Assembly: GCA_020025735.1 (NCBI GenBank)
Contig: JAHHRP010000022.1
Span: 1-18,781, forward strand
DNA: 18,781 nt
Direction: 5' to 3'
Origin: Evtepia sp.
GTDB taxonomy: Bacteria; Bacillota; Clostridia; Oscillospirales; Oscillospiraceae
Below the pieces are notes generated by a model. The model worked only from the letters and a program-made list of their open reading frames with translations, was not told the origin of the DNA and did not search any database. Made by a program: the position numbers and the translations under genes. This document shows positions 9,201 through 16,802 of this stretch, one piece after another (position 1 is the stretch's first letter; every line of letters starts with the position of its first letter).

Positions 9201-9957
9201 GCTTGCGGGTATTCAGATAGTCCTCATAGGTCTGCTGGAGAATGGGGCTGGCAAACTCCACCCCATCAATGGTTGTGAGAAATGTGGTGTGCCGGCAATG
9301 GTCGGACCAATAAGTGTCGATGACCCGCAGCTCGGTCATGGTGGGGTCCCGGTCCTCGGTGCGGAAATAGTCCCGGCAGAACCGCAGATCGTCCAGATCC
9401 ATCGCCAGACCGTACTGGGAAACCATACTGGTCAGGTCATCCTCATCCATCGCTCGGAACCCAGTGAGGGTGGCAACCTCCTCCGGCACGTCATACGTCA
9501 TGACCAGGGTATCGAACGGCTCCAAAGAGGCCTCACGCGCTTCCACAGGGTTAATCAAATACTTCTTGATCTTTGCCACATCCTGCGCTGTGAGCTTACC
9601 CATGAGATGATACACCCGCGCAGAACGCACCAAAGGACGCTCCCCTTGGGACAGAATCTGGATGCACTGGGCCGCAGAGTCCGCCCGCTGGTCAAACTGG
9701 CCCGGTAAGTACTCCACTGCAAAAACCATCCCTCCCTCAGGCAGGCAATCCGTCACCAGATCCAACTGAGGCTCAGATAGAATGGTTTTCACGCTGTACG
9801 CAAACAGCTCCGGCGTGATGTTCTCCACGTCATAGCGATTGAGCAGACGCAGGCCCTCTAGGGAGGAGATCCCCAGCAGGGTCCGAATATCGTTGGCCAG
9901 AGCATCGGCCTCAGCCGTCAGCCCCGGACGCTTTTCTACATAGACCCGATATACCAT
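6271..9957 (-). CDS. purL: Phosphoribosylformylglycinamidine synthase, single-chain
   Basis: Converts FGAR + glutamine + ATP to FGAM. The 1228-residue chain contains all the parts that many Firmicutes encode as PurS, PurL and PurQ. There is an N-terminal PurS-like region, a linker with TYWSDHCRHTTF at about 215-226, two AIRS-like ATP-binding halves (GGAATCVGGAIRDP; GGKDSMSGSFEDL), and a class I glutamine amidotransferase domain from about 965 (RVLIPVFPGTNCEY). The amidotransferase triad is visible as Cys1069 (GVCNGFQ), His1199 and Glu1201 (GHSERTG, where many relatives have HPER). ATG 9957 follows the purD TAA with no gap, and its binding site GAGGG lies inside purD, so the two are probably translationally coupled. 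No separate purS or purQ is present, as expected. Confidence 0.97.
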   Translation of the reverse strand: MVYRVYVEKRPGLTAEADALANDIRTLLGISSLEGLRLLNRYDVENITPELFAYSVKTILSEPQLDLVTDCLPEGGMVFAVEYLPGQFDQRADSAAQCIQILSQGERPLVRSARVYHLMGKLTAQDVAKIKKYLINPVEAREASLEPFDTLVMTYDVPEEVATLTGFRAMDEDDLTSMVSQYGLAMDLDDLRFCRDYFRTEDRDPTMTELRVIDTYWSDHCRHTTFLTTIDGVEFASPILQQTYEDYLNTRKRLNRTKPMNLMDLGTIVAKYLKKQGKMPRLDESEEINACTVKIKVSTKEGKEDWLLLFKNETHNHPTEIEPFGGAATCVGGAIRDPLSGRAYVYSAMRLTGAADPLKPIEETMAGKLPQRTIVTKAAAGYASYGNQIGLATGQVDELYHPGYAAKRMEIGAVIAAAPAANVRRERPAPGDVVILLGGRTGRDGCGGATGSSKSHTMESLESCGAEVQKGNAPEERKLQRLFRNPEASRLIKRCNDFGAGGVSVAIGELAEGLEIDLNKVPKKYEGLDGTELAISESQERMAVVVEAQDAERFMALADQENLESTVVAAVTDKGRLTMSWNGKVIVDIARSFLDTNGVEKHITAVTAAPESFLKEQVKDFRQGYLDLAGDLNVCSKRGLSERFDATIGSGTVLMPFGGKYQLTPTQAMVNKISMEKQDTETCSIMSWGYNPYVTEKSPYHGAYLAVVESVSKLVASGADLKDTYLSFQEYFPKLGKDPKRWGQPLAALLGAYRAQKELEIAAIGGKDSMSGSFEDLDVPPTLVSFAVTTEEIPHVISPEFKGPDHPVVWLCPEYGPDGLPAAASLKQVWQTVLRLRKKGKVLAAYTPGFGGVAEGVLKMSLGNGIGFRFDDGCTLDELFSYSYGSFILELCDKEEIGLPLGVTTQCGDLVWKEQTLTAQELLHTYEEKLEPVYPCNIAQDGGEIPTLHHESSAWTRPAIRTAKPRVLIPVFPGTNCEYDAAKAMAEAGAEPEIVVIQNLTAGAIAQSMDHVAQRLAQAQIVFLPGGFSGGDEPDGSAKLITSFFRAGKIKEQVNELLKNRDGLMLGVCNGFQALIKLGLVPYGEIIDTDETCPTLTFNTIGRHQSRLVRTRVASNLSPWLMNTKPGEVYTVPISHGEGRFLASQELVEKLAANGQIATQYVDLTGKPTWDIHDNPNHSVWAIEGITSPDGRVLGKMGHSERTGAGLYRNVPGEYDMKLFRSAVEYFG

Positions 9958-11232
9958 TTATTTTCCCTCTTCCATGGCCCGCAGGGCGCGGGCACCAATG
10001 TCCTTGCGGCAGTATGCGTTCTGGAAGGTCACTCTGGCCCCCTCACGATACGCCTTGTCGATGGCTTCCTTCAGGGTCTCCCCTACGGCAGTGACCCCCA
10101 GCACTCGGCCCCCAGAGGTCTTTAGCACACCGTCCTCCAACTTCGCCCCGGCAACAAAGACCTGGGCATCCAGATCAGCGGGAATCGTGATGGGATACCC
10201 CGTCTGATACTGTTTCGGATAGCCCTCCGATGCCAGCACCAGGCAGCAGGCAGATTTGTCGCTGAACTTCACCTCAGTCTCTGCCAGGGTCCCCTTGGCC
10301 GTGGCCTCCATAATGGTCAGCAGGTCACTCTCCAGCAAAGGCAAAACCACCTGGGTCTCCGGGTCCCCAAAGCGGCAGTTGTACTCGATCACCTTCGGCC
10401 CCTTGTCGGTAAGCATCAGGCCAAAATAGAGGCAGCCCTTGAACGTCCGCCCCTCTTCGTTCATGGCCTTCATGGTGGGCAGGAAGATGGTCTCCATGCA
10501 CACCTTTGCCATCTCATCCGTGTAATAAGGGTTGGGGGCAATGGTGCCCATCCCCCCAGTGTTGGGGCCGGTGTCCCCGTCCCCGATGCGCTTGTGGTCC
10601 ATGGAAGAAACCATCGGCACCACCACCTTGCCATCCGTAAAGGAAAGCACAGAAACCTCAGGGCCTGTAAGGAACTCCTCAATGACAATATGACTGCCGC
10701 TGTCCCCAAAAATCTTGTCCTCCATGCAGGCCCGGACCGCATCCTCTGCCTCTTGACGGGTCATGGCCACGGTGACCCCCTTCCCCAGTGCTAAGCCATC
10801 TGCCTTTACCACCGTGGGAATGGGGGCCGTTTGCAAATACGCCAGAGCCGCAGCCATGTCATCAAAGACTGCATACGACGCTGTGGGAATGTGGTATTTC
10901 TTCATCAAATCCTTGGAAAAAACCTTGCTCCCCTCCAGAATGGCCGCAGCTTTGTTGGGACCAAAGCAGGCAATTCCCGCTTCCTCCAACACATCCACCG
11001 CACCCAGAACCAGAGGATCATCGGGCGCCACCACCGCAAAATCAATGGCGTTCTCCTTGGCAAAAGCCACGATGCCGGTCAGATCCTTGGCGCCAATGCC
11101 GGTACAAATGGCATCCGCTGCAATTCCACCATTCCCCGGTGCAGCATAGATCCGGCTGACCCGGGGGCTTTTTTTCAGACTCTGGATAATGGCATGTTCC
11201 CGGCCACCGCCGCCTACCACAAGAATATTCAT
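9958..11232 (-). CDS. purD: Phosphoribosylamine--glycine ligase
   Basis: Makes GAR from phosphoribosylamine, glycine and ATP, the second step of purine synthesis. The 424-residue ATP-grasp protein starts MNILVVGGGGREHAI (GGGGREHA at 7-14) and has PGNGG at 32-36. VAPDDPLVLG, the ATP-binding VVKADGLALGKGV, the signature NTGGMGTIAPNPYY and EYNCRFGDPETQVVLPLL follow, all expected for PurD, and the length is normal. ATG 11232 follows an AGGAGGAG-like site after an 18-base gap from the AICAR transformylase gene. It sits late in the operon although its reaction is early; its labile substrate is made by PurF from the same transcript. Confidence 0.97.
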   Translation of the reverse strand: MNILVVGGGGREHAIIQSLKKSPRVSRIYAAPGNGGIAADAICTGIGAKDLTGIVAFAKENAIDFAVVAPDDPLVLGAVDVLEEAGIACFGPNKAAAILEGSKVFSKDLMKKYHIPTASYAVFDDMAAALAYLQTAPIPTVVKADGLALGKGVTVAMTRQEAEDAVRACMEDKIFGDSGSHIVIEEFLTGPEVSVLSFTDGKVVVPMVSSMDHKRIGDGDTGPNTGGMGTIAPNPYYTDEMAKVCMETIFLPTMKAMNEEGRTFKGCLYFGLMLTDKGPKVIEYNCRFGDPETQVVLPLLESDLLTIMEATAKGTLAETEVKFSDKSACCLVLASEGYPKQYQTGYPITIPADLDAQVFVAGAKLEDGVLKTSGGRVLGVTAVGETLKEAIDKAYREGARVTFQNAYCRKDIGARALRAMEEGK

Positions 11233-11250
11233 TGGGTCGCTCCTCCTTAC

Positions 11251-12429
11251 TCAGTGATGGAACAGGCGCATGCCAGTAAAGGCCATGACCATGTTGTATC
11301 GATTGGCTGTCTCAATCACATTGTCATCCCGGATGGACCCGCCAGGCTCCACAATGTATGTTACACCAGACTTGCGCGCCCGCTCCACGTTGTCCCCAAA
11401 GGGGAAGAAGGCATCACTGCCCACCGTCACGCCGGTCTGCGTGGCAATCCAGTCCTTTTTCTCCTGGGCGGTGAGCGGCTCGGGCCGGACCTTGAAGGTC
11501 GTCTGCCACACCCCATCCCGCAGCACGTCCTCATACTCATCCGATAGATACACGTCGATGGCGTTGTCCCGGTCGGGGCGGCGGATGTGGTCCACAAAGT
11601 CCAGCGCTAAGGTCTTGGGATGCTGGCGCAGATACCAGTTGTCGGCCTTGTTCCCAGCCAGCCGGGTGCAGTGAATCCGGCTCTGCTGACCTGCACCCAC
11701 ACCAATGGCCTGCCCGTTTTTCACATAGCAGACAGAGTTCGACTGGGTGTATTTCAGCGTGATGAGCGCCACGATCATGTCGATCTTCCCTTGCTCCGGC
11801 AGCGCTTTGTTCTCCGTGACCAAATTGGTCAGCAGTTCCTGGTCGATCTGAAAATTGTTCCGGCCCTGCTCAAAGGTAATCCCAAAGACGTCCTTGTGCT
11901 CCTGGGGCGCAGGAACATAGTTTGGGTCGATCTTTACAATATTATAATTCCCCTTTTTCTTGCCCCGTAAAATTTCCAGGGCTTCAGGGGTATAGTCTGG
12001 GGCAATGATCCCATCAGAAACTTCTCCCTTGAGATAGGCCGCCGTCGCTGCATCACAGGTGTCACTCAGCGCCGCCCAGTCCCCATAGGAACACAGACGG
12101 TCTGCTCCACGGGCCCGAATATAGGCACAGGCAATGGGGGTCAGCGCTGCCTGCTCGTCCACAAAGTAAATTGCCTTGTCCGTCTCGCTCAGAGGCAGGC
12201 CAACCGCTGCCCCAGCAGGGGAAACATGCTTAAACGAAGCCGCCGCAGGCAGACCGGTGGCCTCCTTCAACTCCCGCACCAGCTGCCAGGAGTTCAGGGC
12301 ATCCATAAAGTTAATGTAGCCCGGCTTCCCGTTGAGCACTTCCAACGGCAGATCCCGGCCGTCACAAACAGAAATGCTGGCCGGCTTCTGGTTCGGGTTG
12401 CAGCCGTATTTCAGTTCCAGTTGTTTCAT
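11251..12429 (-). CDS. purH: AICAR transformylase, stand-alone (C-terminal half of PurH)
   Basis: Transfers the formyl group of 10-formyl-THF to AICAR (ZMP), giving FAICAR. The 392-residue product aligns by eye to the AICARFT part of PurH: LELKYGCNPNQKPA at the start, the catalytic Lys-His pair at 67-68 in SFKHVSPAG, then SDAFFPFGDNVERA and EPGGSIRDDNV near the end. The usual bifunctional PurH is about 510-530 residues with an N-terminal MGS-like IMP cyclohydrolase domain, which is absent here. The ATG at 12429 with GAGGGAG upstream shows this is a real start, not a truncation, and the missing activity is supplied by the preceding purO-like gene 13 bases away. Its substrate is the ligand of the riboswitch at the head of the operon. 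The symbol purH applies only to this half. Confidence 0.92.
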   Translation of the reverse strand: MKQLELKYGCNPNQKPASISVCDGRDLPLEVLNGKPGYINFMDALNSWQLVRELKEATGLPAAASFKHVSPAGAAVGLPLSETDKAIYFVDEQAALTPIACAYIRARGADRLCSYGDWAALSDTCDAATAAYLKGEVSDGIIAPDYTPEALEILRGKKKGNYNIVKIDPNYVPAPQEHKDVFGITFEQGRNNFQIDQELLTNLVTENKALPEQGKIDMIVALITLKYTQSNSVCYVKNGQAIGVGAGQQSRIHCTRLAGNKADNWYLRQHPKTLALDFVDHIRRPDRDNAIDVYLSDEYEDVLRDGVWQTTFKVRPEPLTAQEKKDWIATQTGVTVGSDAFFPFGDNVERARKSGVTYIVEPGGSIRDDNVIETANRYNMVMAFTGMRLFHH

Positions 12430-12442
12430 CTCTTTCTCCCTC

Positions 12443-13156
12443 TCACTGATGCTTATTGATGATGGTCTCCTGATACGTCCCGTCCTCTAAGTCGGTAAAG
12501 CGGACGTAGAGGGCGATCTTATTGTCCTCGTTCAAATTCTGCCAAATCCCCTGTGCAAATGCCTCCAAACTGTCATCGGAGATCTGTACTCGCTCCGGCT
12601 CCCCCTGAAAGGTGGGGATCGGATTGCCGTCACAGACATAGGTGTGCAGGAAGTGGCCCACGCCAGCCAGACCAGGATACTCAAAGGTATACCGGGCACA
12701 GGCACTCCCCTCCGCATCGGCGCTCTTCACAATGGACATCTTATAGCTTCCATCCGGGGAGAGCAGCCCGGAAATCCGGGGGGTCCAGTTGGGCCTGTCC
12801 GGCTCAAATTCTCGGCTCCGAAGGGCCTGTTCCATGGGCAGACCCTTTTCCAAAAAGGCCCGGATGGTGTCCGTCTGGTCTCCGTTTGTGACAATCAGGC
12901 CCCGCCCCATCTGCCGCACAGGATGATAGATAATCAAACTGGGGTCGGACAGCTTGGCCGGATCATACGCCTCGGTACGGATGCCATCTGGCTCCTGCAC
13001 AAAAATCCGATTCCGGCTGTTCTCGCTGCGGCCCATGATAAAATACGCTGCCACAGCAGTCTTGCCATCCTGACTCTGCCCCAGCACGATGCCCCGGCCA
13101 GGATAGGGATTGCCTGCCAGCAACGCTGCCAGGTCATGGTTCTCATAGACGCTCAT
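12443..13156 (-). CDS. purO: IMP cyclohydrolase, archaeal PurO-like
   Basis: Predicted to close FAICAR to IMP, the last step of the pathway. The 237-residue product (MSVYENHDLAALLAGNPYPG, then RGIVLGQS at 21-28) resembles the PurO-type IMP cyclohydrolase family (Pfam IMP_cyclohyd), first defined in archaea and unrelated to the MGS-fold domain of PurH. Other family-like stretches are NSRNRIF, IIYHPVRQMG, VTNGDQTDTI, EPDRPNWTPRISGL and YVRFTDLEDG. It overlaps the end of purN by 14 bases and is followed after 13 bases by the AICAR transformylase lacking a cyclohydrolase domain, so context strongly supports the role. It is somewhat longer than the archaeal enzyme (about 200 residues). Identification rests on remembered family motifs and context. 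Confidence 0.85.
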   Translation of the reverse strand: MSVYENHDLAALLAGNPYPGRGIVLGQSQDGKTAVAAYFIMGRSENSRNRIFVQEPDGIRTEAYDPAKLSDPSLIIYHPVRQMGRGLIVTNGDQTDTIRAFLEKGLPMEQALRSREFEPDRPNWTPRISGLLSPDGSYKMSIVKSADAEGSACARYTFEYPGLAGVGHFLHTYVCDGNPIPTFQGEPERVQISDDSLEAFAQGIWQNLNEDNKIALYVRFTDLEDGTYQETIINKHQ

Positions 13157-13766
13157 TGGGCTTCTCCCTTCTGATCTCTTCCGCTACCATCTGCGCGGCC
13201 TGAGGCAGCAGGTTCCATTCCGCCTGCTCCATCACCCGCCGCTGAAGGTCCTCCGGTGTGTCCCCAGGCAGGACCTCCACCGCTTTCTGAAGTAAAATCT
13301 CTCCGCCATCTGGCACCTCATTGACAAAATGAACTGTGGCACCAGTCACCTTCACCCCATACGCCAAGGCAGCTTCATGGACCTTCAGCCCATAAAAGCC
13401 CTTCCCACAGAAGGCAGGGATCAGCGAGGGATGGACGTTCAGAATCCGCCGGGGCCAGCGGCTGGTAAAGTCTGCGCTGAGAATACTCATAAACCCTGCC
13501 AGAATCAGCAGTTCAGCTCCATGGTCTGCCAAGGCTCGGCTGATGGCCTCCTCAAAGGCTTCCTGACTGCCCAGCTCTTTTCGGCTGCACACCACCCCAG
13601 GTACTCCCGCCTGGGCCGCACGAGTCAGGGCATAGGCCTCAGGGTTGCTGGCAATGACCAGCACAATCTCTCCATCGGTGAGGATGCCCTCTCGCTGGGC
13701 ATCCAGCAGAGCCTGGAGGTTGGTGCCGCCGCCAGAAACCAGCACGGCGATCTTTGTCTTTACCAT
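13143..13766 (-). CDS. purN: Phosphoribosylglycinamide formyltransferase
   Basis: Formylates GAR with 10-formyl-THF. The 207-residue product starts KIAVLVSGGGTNLQALLDA (phosphate-binding loop) and has the catalytic trio visible as Asn110 and His112 (LNVHPSLIPAF) and Asp153 (VPDGGEI), equivalent to Asn106, His108 and Asp144 of the E. coli enzyme. The segment after the active-site loop is CGKGFYGLKVHEAAL, a common Clostridia variant of the usual PGLHAH form. Its ATG overlaps the purM stop by seven bases (ATGGTAA), and its own last 14 bases overlap the purO-like gene, a sign of translational coupling in both directions. A folate-independent PurT-type enzyme is excluded by size and motifs. Confidence 0.96.
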   Translation of the reverse strand: MVKTKIAVLVSGGGTNLQALLDAQREGILTDGEIVLVIASNPEAYALTRAAQAGVPGVVCSRKELGSQEAFEEAISRALADHGAELLILAGFMSILSADFTSRWPRRILNVHPSLIPAFCGKGFYGLKVHEAALAYGVKVTGATVHFVNEVPDGGEILLQKAVEVLPGDTPEDLQRRVMEQAEWNLLPQAAQMVAEEIRREKPNERL

Positions 13767-14803
13767 AGAATGACGCCCTCATCCCCAGCTACAATCTCCC
13801 CCAGACGCACGGGCTTCTCCCCAGCAGCCTCCAGGGCAGCCACAGCCTGATCTGCCTCTTCCCTGGACACCACCACCGTCATGCCGATGCCCATGTTAAA
13901 GGTGTTGAACATCTCGCGGCGAGGGACACTGCCAGCCCGCTCAATGAGATCGAAAATGGGCAGCACAGGTACGTCAGCCTCCCGAATCTTCGCGGTCATC
14001 CCCTTGGGCAGACTGCGGGGAATGTTCTCATAAAAACCGCCGCCGGTAATGTGGGAGACGGACTTGATCTGCACCTGCTCCATCAGTGCCAAGATGCTCT
14101 TCACATAGATCCGGGTGGGCGTGAGCAGGGTCTCCCCTAAACTCTTACCGCCCAGCTCCTCCACCGGTGCCTTCAAATCCGTATGCTCCACATCCAGCAC
14201 CTTCCGCACCAGAGAGAATCCGTTGGAATGGACCCCAGAGGAGGGCAGACCCAAAATCACATCCCCAGGAACGATCGTTTGCTTGTCAAACACCTTTTCC
14301 TTATCCACAACACCTACGGAAAATCCCGCCAGATCATACTCCTCTATCGGATAGAAGCCTGGCATCTCTGCCGTCTCCCCACCGATAAGCGCCGCGCCAG
14401 ACTGCACACAGCCCTCAGCTACCCCAGAGACAATGGCAGCCATCTTTTCCGGCACGTTCTTCCCACAGGCAATGTAGTCCAGGAAGAACAGCGGCTTTGC
14501 ACCAACACAAATGATGTCGTTGACACACATGGCCACACAGTCGATGCCTACGGTGTCATGCTTGTCCATAAGGAACGCCAGCTTCAGCTTCGTGCCTACC
14601 CCGTCCGTGCCGGAAACCAGAACCGGACGGGTGATCCCCGTCAGATCCAACTCAAACAGACCGCCAAAGCCACCAATGTCAGACAGCGCCCCGGCAGTCA
14701 TGGTCTTGGCAATGTGGGTCTTCATCAGTTCCACTGCCTTGTAACCCGCAGTGATGTCCACCCCAGCAGCAGCGTAGCTGTCAGATTTTGATTGCATATT
14801 CAT
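13760..14803 (-). CDS. purM: Phosphoribosylformylglycinamidine cyclo-ligase
   Basis: Closes FGAM to AIR with ATP. The 347-residue product has TAGALSDIGGFGGLFEL near 36-52, the glycine-rich VSGTDGVGTKLKLAF at 63-77, CVNDIICVGAKPLFFLDY at 93-110, GETAEMPGFY and HITGGGFYENIPR, all expected of PurM, at the usual length. I chose ATG 14803 (MNMQSKSDSY) because AAAGGA lies eight bases upstream. The next ATG at 14797 is too far from the site. Longer upstream extensions would overlap purF in another frame and carry no family sequence. The start lies four bases after the purF stop, and the binding site is inside the end of purF. Confidence 0.96.
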   Translation of the reverse strand: MNMQSKSDSYAAAGVDITAGYKAVELMKTHIAKTMTAGALSDIGGFGGLFELDLTGITRPVLVSGTDGVGTKLKLAFLMDKHDTVGIDCVAMCVNDIICVGAKPLFFLDYIACGKNVPEKMAAIVSGVAEGCVQSGAALIGGETAEMPGFYPIEEYDLAGFSVGVVDKEKVFDKQTIVPGDVILGLPSSGVHSNGFSLVRKVLDVEHTDLKAPVEELGGKSLGETLLTPTRIYVKSILALMEQVQIKSVSHITGGGFYENIPRSLPKGMTAKIREADVPVLPIFDLIERAGSVPRREMFNTFNMGIGMTVVVSREEADQAVAALEAAGEKPVRLGEIVAGDEGVILW

Positions 14804-14807
14804 CCCG

Positions 14808-16229
14808 TCATTCCTTTCCGCTCCAGCAATAGGTACATACCTTACAAGGGTCCAAACCAATGGCCTGAATGAGTTTATCCAAAGACTGATACTCCAGAGA
14901 TGTGAAGTGCAGTTTTTCACAAATGGCCGCCCGGAGCTTCTTCCCCCGCTCGGTGTTCGAGTCACTGTACTCCTCCAAATGCTGATCGCCTGCCTCTCCC
15001 TCCAGCTCATAAACCGTCCGGCGGGCCAGCAGCTCCATGGGCGATCGACTGGTGGAGAAATTCAAATACTTGCAGCCATACATAATGGGCGGACAGGCAG
15101 AACGAATGTGGACCTCCTTGGCCCCGTTGGCATATAGAAACTCCACCGTCTCCCGCAGCTGGGTGCCTCGCACGATGCTGTCATCCACGAAAAGGAGCTT
15201 TTTCCCCTCAATCAGATCATGAACAGGGATCTGCTTCATCTTTGCCACCCGATCCCGCTCTCTCTGATTGGTCGGCATAAAGCTGCGGGGCCAGGTGGGT
15301 GTGTATTTGATGAACGGACGAGCAAAGGGAATCTCGCTCTCGTTGGCATAGCCAATGGCATGGGGCGTACCAGAATCCGGCACACCGCTGACATAGTCAA
15401 TGTCCTGGGCCACCCCTCTCTCCCGATCCGTCTGGGCCAGTATCATGCCGTTGCGGTTTCGCATTACCTCAACATTAACCCCTTCATAACAGGAATTGGG
15501 ATAACCATAATACGTCCACAAAAAGGCACAGACCTTCATCTCCTCCAGCGGGGGCATAAGCGTCTCCCAGCCAGTCTCCGTGATCTTCACCACCTCGCCG
15601 GGACCAAGCTCATAGGCATCATGGTAGCCCATTTTCTGATAGGCAAAAGACTCAAAGGAAACACAGCATCCCTCCTCGTCCTGCCCAATATGGATCGGCA
15701 GACGGCCCACCTTGTCCCGACCAGCATATAGACAGTGAGGAGTCATAATCAGCACCGATACCGTCCCCTCCACCATCTCCTGAGCATAGCGAATCCCTTC
15801 TGCAATGGTCCGCTGCTGGCTGATGAGGGTGGCCACCAACTCATTGGAATTTACCCGGCCGCCACTCATGGCCTCAAAGTGACCATCTGCATCGTCCAGC
15901 AGACGCTGGATGAGCTGCTCTTCATTTCGAATGACCCCCACCACACAGATGGCATAGGTACCATGGATGGATCGAACCAGCAATGGCTGAGGATCGGTGT
16001 CACTGATGCTGCCAATGCTCAGTTTGCCTACCATCTCCCCCACTGTTTTATCAAACTTTGTGCGAAAGGGGGCGTTTTCAATGTTATGGATCTCCCGCTG
16101 GAAGCCCAGTTCCGGGTCCCAGGCCGCCATGCCTCCCCGCCGGGTCCCCAGATGGGAGTGATAGTCCGTGCCAAAATAAACATCCAGCACCACATCGCGG
16201 TTGGAAATGGCTCCGCAAAAGCCGCCCAT
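14808..16229 (-). CDS. purF: Amidophosphoribosyltransferase, Clostridia MGGFCG type
   Basis: Makes phosphoribosylamine from PRPP and glutamine, the committed step. The 473-residue product has an N-terminal Ntn-type glutaminase domain, with the presumed nucleophile at Cys5 in MGGFCGAIS, then YHSHLGTRRGGMA and the loop HNIENAPFRTKF. A C-terminal phosphoribosyltransferase domain carries the PRPP motif LFVDDSIVRGTQ at 346-357. Cys234 (KVCAFLWTYY), Cys386 (PPIMYGCKY) and the C-terminal cluster CKVCTYC (462, 465, 468) fall where B. subtilis PurF has its four 4Fe-4S ligands, so a cluster is likely (inference). The four-residue leader MGGF would have to be removed to expose Cys5. It starts three bases after purE with AAAGGAGG upstream. 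Confidence 0.93.
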   Translation of the reverse strand: MGGFCGAISNRDVVLDVYFGTDYHSHLGTRRGGMAAWDPELGFQREIHNIENAPFRTKFDKTVGEMVGKLSIGSISDTDPQPLLVRSIHGTYAICVVGVIRNEEQLIQRLLDDADGHFEAMSGGRVNSNELVATLISQQRTIAEGIRYAQEMVEGTVSVLIMTPHCLYAGRDKVGRLPIHIGQDEEGCCVSFESFAYQKMGYHDAYELGPGEVVKITETGWETLMPPLEEMKVCAFLWTYYGYPNSCYEGVNVEVMRNRNGMILAQTDRERGVAQDIDYVSGVPDSGTPHAIGYANESEIPFARPFIKYTPTWPRSFMPTNQRERDRVAKMKQIPVHDLIEGKKLLFVDDSIVRGTQLRETVEFLYANGAKEVHIRSACPPIMYGCKYLNFSTSRSPMELLARRTVYELEGEAGDQHLEEYSDSNTERGKKLRAAICEKLHFTSLEYQSLDKLIQAIGLDPCKVCTYCWSGKE

Positions 16230-16232
16230 GGT

Positions 16233-16745
16233 TCAGGCCTCCTTTCCGCCTGGATGATTGAATTCCTCCTCTACCCCGGCGTTCTTCTCCAAAACCTTTT
16301 TGGCCTCTGCTGACCTGGACCGACGCAGTTTTTCCGCCAGCGCCTCGTCAGAAACCGCCAGAATCTGCACCGCCAGCAGAGCCGCATTGGCTGCCCCGTC
16401 AATGGCTACCGTTGCCACAGGAATCCCCGTCGGCATCTGAACGGTGGACAGCAGTGCATCCAAACCATCCAGCGTAGAAGACTTGATCGGAATGCCAATG
16501 ATCGGCAGGGTCGTGTTGGCTGCCAGCGCCCCTGCCAAATGGGCTGCCTTGCCCGCTGCGGCAATGATGACGCCAAACCCTTTCTCCTTTGCTGTGCGGG
16601 AGAACTCCCCCGCCTGGGCAGGGGTGCGGTGGGCGGAATAGACGTGAACCTCGTAAGGCACCCCATACTCCTTGAGCTTGTCAATGGCTTTCTCTACAAC
16701 GGGCAGATCGCTGTCGCTGCCCATAATCACGCCGACTTTTTTCAT
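16233..16745 (-). CDS. purE: 5-(carboxyamino)imidazole ribonucleotide mutase (PurE)
   Basis: Moves the carboxyl group from N5-CAIR to CAIR; class II members carboxylate AIR directly. The 170-residue product has MGSDSDLPVV at 8-17, YSAHRTP at 36-42, AAGKAAHLAGALAA with His69, and the class I-like stretch DALLSTVQMPTGIPVATVAI. I chose ATG 16745 (MKKVGVIMGS) with GAGAGGA about nine bases upstream; longer frames run back through the riboswitch. The end (KNAGVEEEFNHPGGKEA) is a short charged tail. It is the first gene of the operon behind the ZTP riboswitch. No purK, which would normally supply N5-CAIR to a class I enzyme, is in the window. Between VAI and ANAALL it has DGA where many class I relatives have a slightly longer GKAGA-type segment. 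Confidence 0.95.
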   Translation of the reverse strand: MKKVGVIMGSDSDLPVVEKAIDKLKEYGVPYEVHVYSAHRTPAQAGEFSRTAKEKGFGVIIAAAGKAAHLAGALAANTTLPIIGIPIKSSTLDGLDALLSTVQMPTGIPVATVAIDGAANAALLAVQILAVSDEALAEKLRRSRSAEAKKVLEKNAGVEEEFNHPGGKEA

Positions 16746-16802
16746 ATAAAACCATCCTCTCTTTTCCGGGTTGAGCCGGTCCTCTTTGTCTTTCCGCCAA
16801 CG

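Noticed and set aside
6361..9708. Two long + strand frames (559 and 518 codons) opposite purL
   Set aside because: They are shadows of the GC-rich purL coding strand, rich in His, Arg and Gln, without motifs or ribosome binding sites. purL is intact on the other strand.
14804..15010. Upstream extension of the purM frame into purF
   Set aside because: It overlaps purF in another frame and has no PurM-like sequence. AAAGGA eight bases before 14803 fixes the start.
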